The translations under genes and the position numbers were made by a program. Positions 33,201-38,794 of a stretch of DNA of 38,794 bases are shown piece by piece. Under the pieces are notes generated by a model. That model made no database searches, was not told the origin of the DNA, and was given only the letters and a program-made list of their open reading frames with translations. The stretch comes from Flavobacteriales bacterium (GTDB lineage Bacteria; Bacteroidota; Bacteroidia; Flavobacteriales_G; JALEGO01). The stretch is taken from the NCBI GenBank assembly GCA_020631045.1, contig JAHDHZ010000012.1:1-38794 (forward strand), written 5' to 3'. The first letter of the stretch is position 1; the number at the start of each line of letters is the position of its first letter.

Positions 33201-34939
33201 TCTTGATCTAACTCTTGAAAGGTAAGCTCAGGAGCATTTGGTCCTTCTAAGATTTGAAAACAGTTGTTAAAGGCTGCTTGTGTTTTATTGTCAGCAAAGA
33301 TTAACTCATCAATTGAAGCTTGAGGACCTCCTGTAGAAGCTTGAGCCCAAACTACCCCAACAGTAATGTAATTTTTCGCTCCTGGCGCTAAGGTAAATGG
33401 ACCTGCTGATTGAGCAAAACGTCGATCGCCAGGTGTATTACCTGCTGTAACTTCTGTCCAGTTTTCTTCGGCAAAACCAGTTCCCCAATTTTGTTGATCT
33501 GATGGCCCAGGAAACATGAATGATGTTGGTCTACATGAAAATGGAGCAGAACATCCATTGATATGACCATTACCACCATGTACCATTTGTGTACCGTCTT
33601 TCCAAATACCTCTTAAATAATTATAGTAATCTGTTGCTGTGATTGGATCAAAGTTCGGAGAACCACTACCAATGTTGTGGTATAAAAATCTACGCATACC
33701 AAAACGCTCATTATCTACAATACTATCAGAATAGCCTACACCATTGCCTTCTACTGCCTGATTAAACCCTGTGCCCCACTCATTGTCTTCGCCGTCAGCA
33801 TCTTGAAAAGGTCCTTGAAAGAAATCAACTCCGATTGCAGGAGGTTGATCTAAGTAACCTAAAGCCCCATTTGCGTTGTCATCATAAGCATCACCATTGT
33901 AGCAATACCCTAAACCACGAGAAACATCACAACCAACATAATCATCATTTGCACCTCCTAAATCAGCATCTACCCAAAATCCAAAATAAGTTTCAGTTAA
34001 GGTAAAAGTAGATCTATTGATCAATTGATAATTGTAAAAGGTCATATTGTTTACCTCATCGTTGGTCGCGAAAGCAAAAGCCTGAGCACGAATCTCCATA
34101 CCAATAGCCTGAGCTGAACCTGACTCAGTATGAATGTTACCATTATCATTGAAAACCCACCATAAATTTTGATCACCGTAAACTTGATTTAAGTCTTCGG
34201 TATTGCACTCTCCGTCTCCTGCAAGATCATAAGCAGGATAATCGCCATCTTGCCACTCATATAATCCATTGCCATTTAAATCAACAAAAGGTGCAAGGTT
34301 AAATTCATACTGATTAGCATCAGCAATCCCTAAAACACCAGGATGTGCCGGCCACTCTTGAATGCTCAAAGGCACTGAATATCCAGGAAAATCTTCTTGA
34401 GCTGTTGATGTACCGTTAGCTGCATCAAATGCTTGAGCAGCATTCCAAGCAACAAACTGCTCTACTTCTTGCTTGGTTGTTTTAAAGTGTTTGTCAAATA
34501 CTTGACATACCTCAGCAGTAGTTTCAGCATTGTCAACTCGCAAAGGGCCTGTCCAGAAATCATTCCCTTGAGATCTAAAACGCTGTGCTGCTACCTTTAA
34601 TTGGTTTGAAACATCAACCCCACCTAGCCACAAAGAACCTGCAAAAATTGAAGTTTTTCCTGAACCTTTAGGTACTTCATATTTTGGTGTTTGCTGTAAA
34701 TCCCACCACATGTCACCACCTGTTTGAATCAATGCTCTAATGTTGTTGATGTCTAGATCTTCAGCTGATGAAGGGGGCAGACAACTAGCCGCTATTTTAC
34801 CAGATGCCCCAGCAGTAGTAGATGCAGATGAATTGTTGTTTAACTCTTCTAAGTTGATGTAAGCAAAAGCTTGAAAAGACACCATTAAAAAGGCAACTAA
34901 AAAGCTTAATGCGTAGTGTAATGTTTTATTCATGTTCAT
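30242..34939 (-). CDS. Giant exported surface protein with T9SS-like C-terminus
   Basis: 1565 residues with a signal peptide (LHYALSFLVAFLMVSFQAFA). The N-terminal half has a pattern I associate with a Bacteroidota family lacking an assigned role: INNIRALIQTGGDMWWDLQ (65-83), KYEVPKGSGKTSIFAGSLW (86-104), a calcium-loop-like DLNGNGLYEWQD (220-231) and CDVSRGLGYCYNGDAYDDN (337-355). The C-terminus (about 1470-1565) has VVPNPYYAYSQYE, KITNLPDRCTVRIYTTNG and ASGIYIIHVEAPGIGE, close to a type A sorting domain, but it continues with KWFGMTRPIDLDSF past the normal end. It lies between a TonB receptor (19-bp gap) and a PorV-like barrel (26-bp gap). Two in-frame ATGs, at 34939 and 34933, are equally possible starts. 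Confidence 0.88.
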   Translation of the reverse strand: MNMNKTLHYALSFLVAFLMVSFQAFAYINLEELNNNSSASTTAGASGKIAASCLPPSSAEDLDINNIRALIQTGGDMWWDLQQTPKYEVPKGSGKTSIFAGSLWLGGVDVSNQLKVAAQRFRSQGNDFWTGPLRVDNAETTAEVCQVFDKHFKTTKQEVEQFVAWNAAQAFDAANGTSTAQEDFPGYSVPLSIQEWPAHPGVLGIADANQYEFNLAPFVDLNGNGLYEWQDGDYPAYDLAGDGECNTEDLNQVYGDQNLWWVFNDNGNIHTESGSAQAIGMEIRAQAFAFATNDEVNNMTFYNYQLINRSTFTLTETYFGFWVDADLGGANDDYVGCDVSRGLGYCYNGDAYDDNANGALGYLDQPPAIGVDFFQGPFQDADGEDNEWGTGFNQAVEGNGVGYSDSIVDNERFGMRRFLYHNIGSGSPNFDPITATDYYNYLRGIWKDGTQMVHGGNGHINGCSAPFSCRPTSFMFPGPSDQQNWGTGFAEENWTEVTAGNTPGDRRFAQSAGPFTLAPGAKNYITVGVVWAQASTGGPQASIDELIFADNKTQAAFNNCFQILEGPNAPELTFQELDQELVVFMSNPQTSNNYQEAYAKKDPSLDAPDSVLLSTLPAGTVDTLGYNPIIDSLWSYSLDSVMMIDTILVQAPSTFYYDTNYIVTLDSTFLSAAVIDSIPILSGAVTNVNVYQNLNAQQKEDYERYYFQGYKVYQVKNKSVSVNDLDDADLARLVFQCDIEDQHTTLINYEFDENLQQTIPKLKAEGENLGISHSFNLLTDAFAEGDNKLINHKEVYYMAVAYAVNYSEFNVFNPSDPLLLNGQKLPYIESGKSATGTAVKVFTAVPHKPEVEAEGTVQNSEYGDEVELTRLEGIGNGNREIRMTQETEDRIMSGWPYKVADVTYQEGYTPVSIKVVDPLIVPKGAFTFKILEDSATQNYDLTDASWELTFVGDSQTIVYTSDLAIQIGNEQILPEVGLSVYIKQAPVTQTGQTDDEAIDYINSVLTSSIEYSDEQWITAIEDNDGASDGTNWIRAGLSDVTDDDPTTPNFNEQNLSDHATGNTVKAWIDPAQIYEQILGGTWAPFKLGAIEPEGPVPSNLNTYNYTQVAHLINNSLEYLNNVDVVLTDDKSKWTRAAVIEMQRDNGVTIGGANKGFLRRSPSLDKNGNSYSVDQSVANWWQSTSGSNNEDDANYIGAYGMSWFPGYAIDQETGERLNIAFGEDSWLQSENGGDMQWNPTSNITEGPFDDVRLGGKHYIIVFRNNVFEDRKSVELSGIAANNFGIQKSRQMPSYDAGQFIYDKLVSAEGSSSLTSAYNSRDFKSVYQAAAWTSLPLLTPGFAFKSMADGLVPSSVRVRLRVRKPYRNYVTTDNLIDVGEQLPEDGKYYVLRGPIDYNGTVYNHGEYFDGTATSSFSSSGTVSALDAEDNVALTQNYGRPLYTFNTDKYAVALADNQTAVNGLDIINVVPNPYYAYSQYETDRLDNRIKITNLPDRCTVRIYTTNGVLVRTLTKDDASTTSLQWDLKNDANITIASGIYIIHVEAPGIGERVLKWFGMTRPIDLDSF

Positions 34940-34958
34940 AGTCTTCTAATCTCTTTTA

Positions 34959-37900
34959 TTAAAAATCAATTCTTAACCCTACCTTAAATCTTCTAGGCAA
35001 AGTATAGTTTGCGCCTGTATTGGCACGAATAGCATATAAATCTCTAAAACTCTGCTCGTCATTTTGAGAGGTAATGAAGTTCTGAAATTTCTCTGAAGTT
35101 AAGAAACCATCATCTTCAGGATTACCAGTAAATCTGTATACATTGGCAATATTTAGAGTATTGAAAATGTTTTCAATTTGACAGTAAACCGTTAGAGGTA
35201 ATCCTTTTTTGTCTTCGCCAGCACCTAACATGAAGCGCTTGTCAACCCCAAGATTCACTGAAAAATTCCAAGGCAAACGAGCCCCATTCAATTGACCATC
35301 TAACAAAGCAGGATCAGCCGAAAACAAACCAGTCTGCGTTACATTTTTCTGTCTTGAATAAGGCGTTCCTGAACCTAGATTGATAACCGAATTTACTCCG
35401 AAGTTTTCAAATATTTTTCTCGCAAAACCATCAGGTCCGTTGTACTCTTTACCACCACCATAACGGTAATCAATATTGGCGATAATACCGTGTCTTTGAT
35501 CGTAAGAAAGCGGGATCAAATTTCTTAAGTTCGGCTTACCTGTTCTAGCAAGACCAAGCCCTGAAGTTTCATCAGAACCAGTACCTTCAGCAAATTGCAT
35601 GGTATATGAAATACGCCCTCTAATGTTACCCATTCTTCTTAAATCATAAGAAACTGTCAATCCTTTTACTGTAGCGAAATCACGGTTAGCATAAGTAATA
35701 TAACCATTCGGGAAAGCCTGCTGCAAGTTTACAATCTGTACCAAATCTCTTGATTCTCTATAAAAGGTCTCAATTGACAACGAAGAGAAATTGTTTAGCT
35801 TTTGCTTAAAACCTACTGCATAGTCAATGGTCTGCTCAAGCCCTAAGTCTGGGTTGGTTACCACATCATTACCCACAGAGTTGATGAAGAAATATTCAAT
35901 TGGATCTAACCTTGAGCCTGCTGTAGGTCTTTTGGTTAACACATCATAGTGCGCAAAGAAAAGCGCTTCATCAGAAATCGGAAACGAGAATGAAATACGA
36001 GGCATAATTGCCGTTCTAGGCTTGTAATCTCTAAATGAACCCTCAGCAGTCATCTCTTGAGTATTGGTAATGGTCTTGTCGACCAAAAGAGGCGCAATAC
36101 CTTGAGAACCCTCTAAGATTGAAGGGTCTTGAATCTCAATACCTTCTGCATTAAACCAAACATCGCCATCACGGTATCCAACTACTTCATTTGGATTGGT
36201 CACATTGTCTACATAGACCACATAATCATCACCAATATTGCCAGGTACAGCTACATTATTTAAGCCATGTACTGTTAAGTCTTCACCTGCTTTTACTGTC
36301 GGAAAGAACACATAAGGATCTTTCAAGACTGACTGGTTGGCATCGTAACGATCGACACGCACACCTACATTAAACACCAAGTCATCAAAAGAAAATTTAT
36401 CTTGAATAAATCCTGCTACATAAATGGGCTGAAAAGGGGCAATTGGTCTTGTGAAATTACCAAACTCGTCTTGAGCTGTGAAAAACTCATTTAACCAGTT
36501 GGCCGAGTAACCTCTTAACTTGTTACCTGCATGATCATAACCGTAGTAACTTACCAAATTGTTACCGTTGTTTAACAATTCATCAGCACTGAACATTTCT
36601 AAAGAGTATTGCTCAGGACCATAAGCATCAAAGTCAATGTAATCGGTTCCGTCAGGATTTAAACCTAAGTCTTTTCTTAGGTTGTAATCAAAGAAACTTT
36701 GTGGATCAGCTCCGTTGAAATCTCCGCCCCACTGATCGTCTGGAGCAGAATTTAAACGGTCGTAATTGATGATCGGGAACGTTCCTGTCTGCACAATCTG
36801 TGGATTTGAAAAATCTAAGTTTGAAATGTGACGATTGGTTAGCTGACGGCCAACAGTCCACAAGCCTCTTGGGTTTGAGAAAAACTCACGATCAACTCTT
36901 TGCTCATATTCAAAGCCTAAAGTAATGGCATGGTTGCCAATGTCTGCAGAACCGATTGCATTCAAACGGTATTGCTCACGATCAAGCACTGAATATCTGT
37001 TTGAAATAAAAGCAGGAGATCGCCACATTCCGTAAATGTCTCTGGGCGCATCACCATTTCTTAAACCACCTGCCAAAGCAATGTTGTTTAAGTTTCTTAA
37101 GTTCTCACCAGCCAAATCATAATCAACAATAGGATTGCCGTTTAAGTCAAATCCACCAAAACCATACAAATCATAGAATCCTTGTGTAATTGCTGCTCCA
37201 TCAGCATTGAAATCATAATTTGGCTCAAAAGTTACCAATGTATCAACATAAGTGGTTTGTACCAAGCCAAAAATTCCGGTAGCCGAATCTTGCCCACCGT
37301 CGTAATCTCTAGATTGATAAGTGTTGAATTTTCCGTAATAACCGTAAGCAAATAAATTGTCTTTCAAGTTTTCATCTTGCCACTTGGTTGTTGTGATTTG
37401 ATAATCTGCCTGAATTGAGTAATAGGCGTTTTTAATTCTTGATGCAGAAGCCGCTTCTTGGTCAGCAGTTGCATTGCCAAAACGTTGTGTCAAACGCACA
37501 TACCCTCTGTAAGTTGAGTTTGAAATTTGTGGATTATGGTGTGCATTAAAAAGCGTGTAAGAGTAAGAAGCCAAATCATTGCCATTAGAAATTCTAAATC
37601 GATCATCTGTTCTGGTATTGATGTCTGCCGCTCCACCAAAAGTAAGGGTCGTATTTTGTGTAAGGTTTAAATCAAGCTTAGCATTCAAGTTTAATCCCTG
37701 ACGCTCAACATTTAAACGCGTTTTTTTGTTTTCTAAATCATCTAAGTTTAAAAATTCTTGATTTAAAAAGGTTCCGTTACCACCTGCATTGAACCTTAAT
37801 GGATTTTGTTGTAATTCTTGAGCAACTTCATCTTTCACTCTATACATACCAATTGCAGAAGGCTGTGGATCTACAATTGAAGTAACATTACCCGCAACAA

Positions 37901-38765
37901 AGAATCCTAAAATCGGATCTTTTTTATTGCCAGCGGTATCTTTTCGCCAAACTAAAGGCCCTGTAGCATTAAACTCTAATAAGTTATACCCCATAGCATC
38001 TAGACCAATCACCTCACCTTCACCAGATTTAAATCCTGAGGTTAAATAATCAACTCCACCAGAATACTCTCTTGCTGCACCTCTAGTTGTAATACTTACA
38101 ATTGCCCCTGTAACATCACCATATTGTGCGGGTACTCCACCAGTAATCACAGAAACCTGCTCTAATGCTGCTTTAGGCAATGATGAACCCGCTCTTACCT
38201 TTACCCCATCAATGTATACAAAGTTGGCATCGTCACGCGCACCCCTTGAGTTTAAATCACCTGAACCATCATCTTTAGCATATACACCACCAACCGTCTT
38301 TGCTACATCTGTAGCGCCACGACCTGGCAAGTTTTGAATGTCATCACGCGTAATGGTCTCACCTGCTACAGTGTTATCTTTGTCAATCAAAGGCACCGTA
38401 TAACTAATGATCTCAACGGCTTCTAAGTTTACTGCCTGGGTTGTAATTTTAAAATCTTGAAAGGTTGTTTTATCTGACTTTACAACTACTCCTTGAATCA
38501 ATTGAGGCTGGTAACCTACAAAAGAAGCCTCAACATCATATAAACCTGGCTGCAAAGGCTTTATATTAAAAACTCCATCAAAATCTGTTTGAGCTCCTGT
38601 TACAATGTTTCCTTTTGATTTGACTGCAATGTTTGCAAACGGAATAGGTTCTCCTGATTCTTTGTCTAATACTTTTCCTTTTAAAGCACCTTGCCCTACT
38701 TGCGCCTCAACCACAGCACTTGTGAAAGCAAAAACGAGAAATAACAGTATATACTTTTTAATCAT
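34959..38765 (-). CDS. TonB-dependent receptor, large
   Basis: 1268 residues with a signal peptide (MIKKYILLFLVFAFTSAVVEAQ). A carboxypeptidase-like regulatory domain (about 27-113) starts GALKGKVLDKESGEPIPFAN and ends near SFVGYQPQLIQGV. The plug domain (about 135-232) has LPGRGATDVAKTVGGVYAKD, NSRGARDDANFVYIDGVKV and VSVITGGVPAQYGDVTGAIV. A long barrel follows and ends RRFKVGLRIDF, a proper C-terminal aromatic strand. It has the SusC-like size and N-terminal extension but no SusD partner; the next gene is the giant surface protein. It is probably the first gene of the three-gene run, with the promoter in the last 29 bp of the window or beyond. Confidence 0.92.
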   Translation of the reverse strand: MIKKYILLFLVFAFTSAVVEAQVGQGALKGKVLDKESGEPIPFANIAVKSKGNIVTGAQTDFDGVFNIKPLQPGLYDVEASFVGYQPQLIQGVVVKSDKTTFQDFKITTQAVNLEAVEIISYTVPLIDKDNTVAGETITRDDIQNLPGRGATDVAKTVGGVYAKDDGSGDLNSRGARDDANFVYIDGVKVRAGSSLPKAALEQVSVITGGVPAQYGDVTGAIVSITTRGAAREYSGGVDYLTSGFKSGEGEVIGLDAMGYNLLEFNATGPLVWRKDTAGNKKDPILGFFVAGNVTSIVDPQPSAIGMYRVKDEVAQELQQNPLRFNAGGNGTFLNQEFLNLDDLENKKTRLNVERQGLNLNAKLDLNLTQNTTLTFGGAADINTRTDDRFRISNGNDLASYSYTLFNAHHNPQISNSTYRGYVRLTQRFGNATADQEAASASRIKNAYYSIQADYQITTTKWQDENLKDNLFAYGYYGKFNTYQSRDYDGGQDSATGIFGLVQTTYVDTLVTFEPNYDFNADGAAITQGFYDLYGFGGFDLNGNPIVDYDLAGENLRNLNNIALAGGLRNGDAPRDIYGMWRSPAFISNRYSVLDREQYRLNAIGSADIGNHAITLGFEYEQRVDREFFSNPRGLWTVGRQLTNRHISNLDFSNPQIVQTGTFPIINYDRLNSAPDDQWGGDFNGADPQSFFDYNLRKDLGLNPDGTDYIDFDAYGPEQYSLEMFSADELLNNGNNLVSYYGYDHAGNKLRGYSANWLNEFFTAQDEFGNFTRPIAPFQPIYVAGFIQDKFSFDDLVFNVGVRVDRYDANQSVLKDPYVFFPTVKAGEDLTVHGLNNVAVPGNIGDDYVVYVDNVTNPNEVVGYRDGDVWFNAEGIEIQDPSILEGSQGIAPLLVDKTITNTQEMTAEGSFRDYKPRTAIMPRISFSFPISDEALFFAHYDVLTKRPTAGSRLDPIEYFFINSVGNDVVTNPDLGLEQTIDYAVGFKQKLNNFSSLSIETFYRESRDLVQIVNLQQAFPNGYITYANRDFATVKGLTVSYDLRRMGNIRGRISYTMQFAEGTGSDETSGLGLARTGKPNLRNLIPLSYDQRHGIIANIDYRYGGGKEYNGPDGFARKIFENFGVNSVINLGSGTPYSRQKNVTQTGLFSADPALLDGQLNGARLPWNFSVNLGVDKRFMLGAGEDKKGLPLTVYCQIENIFNTLNIANVYRFTGNPEDDGFLTSEKFQNFITSQNDEQSFRDLYAIRANTGANYTLPRRFKVGLRIDF

Positions 38766-38794
38766 ATCTTTTAACGTTTTTTAACCAATTTTTT

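Noticed and set aside
34959-38765. SusC of a polysaccharide utilisation locus
   Set aside because: There is no SusD, glycoside hydrolase or sugar regulator nearby; the partner genes are a giant surface protein and a PorV-like barrel.
1-38794. tRNA, rRNA, CRISPR arrays, transposases or phage genes
   Set aside because: I looked through the gaps and reading frames and saw none; all intergenic gaps are under 250 bp and are accounted for by terminators, promoters or palindromes.

Overview
The window is an AT-rich stretch of chromosome from a member of the Bacteroidota, most likely a flavobacteria-like marine or aquatic lineage. The evidence is the eukaryote-like GSII glutamine synthetase, type 9 secretion (T9SS) cargo with type A and type B C-terminal sorting domains, a PorV/PorQ-family protein, TonB-dependent outer-membrane proteins with carboxypeptidase-like N-terminal domains, weak or absent Shine-Dalgarno sequences, and several matches to the Bacteroidota -7 promoter box TAnnTTTG. 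I see no tRNA, rRNA, CRISPR array, transposase, integrase or phage gene. Coding density is high: the longest gap between genes is about 239 bp (22339-22577), and it is filled by a large palindromic structure.

Layout. (1) 3-1241: the end of a sodium/solute symporter and a myo-inositol oxygenase, closed by a strong bidirectional terminator. (2) 1315-2328: glutamine synthetase on the minus strand with a well-formed promoter. (3) 2471-5059: a large cysteine-rich secreted protein of unknown function. (4) 5052-10180: birA, divergent from the tightly packed run rsfS-ftsH-cdsA-psd-lipoprotein (ribosome silencing, membrane proteolysis, phospholipid synthesis). (5) 10186-14971: a conserved hypothetical gene, then dxr (isoprenoid synthesis, probably TTG start) and rseP, separated by two minus-strand genes (a probable surface lipoprotein and a membrane-anchored metallo-beta-lactamase-fold enzyme). 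(6) 14977-21316: two large T9SS cargo proteins, one with a type B and one with a type A sorting domain, flanking an M20 dipeptidase. (7) 21427-25001: a TIGR01777-family SDR protein, a palindromic element, and an outer-membrane beta-barrel receptor. (8) 25004-29062: a minus-strand group with a GT-C/TPR membrane protein, type I asparaginase, HIT protein and GreA, with a second palindromic element between HIT and greA. (9) 29136-38765: a three-gene minus-strand run of TonB-dependent receptor, a 1565-residue secreted protein, and a PorV/PorQ-family barrel.

How the genes work together. Most genes are housekeeping. The accessory theme is cell-surface construction: four large exported proteins, two TonB-type barrels, a PorV-like T9SS accessory barrel and a possible protein glycosyltransferase. 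The best candidate for an undescribed system is the three-gene run at 29136-38765. It pairs a TonB receptor with a giant surface protein, whose tail is not a textbook sorting domain, and with a PorV-like barrel. The two intergenic palindromes and the promoter boxes that lie almost on start codons (possible leaderless mRNAs) are the best non-coding leads.
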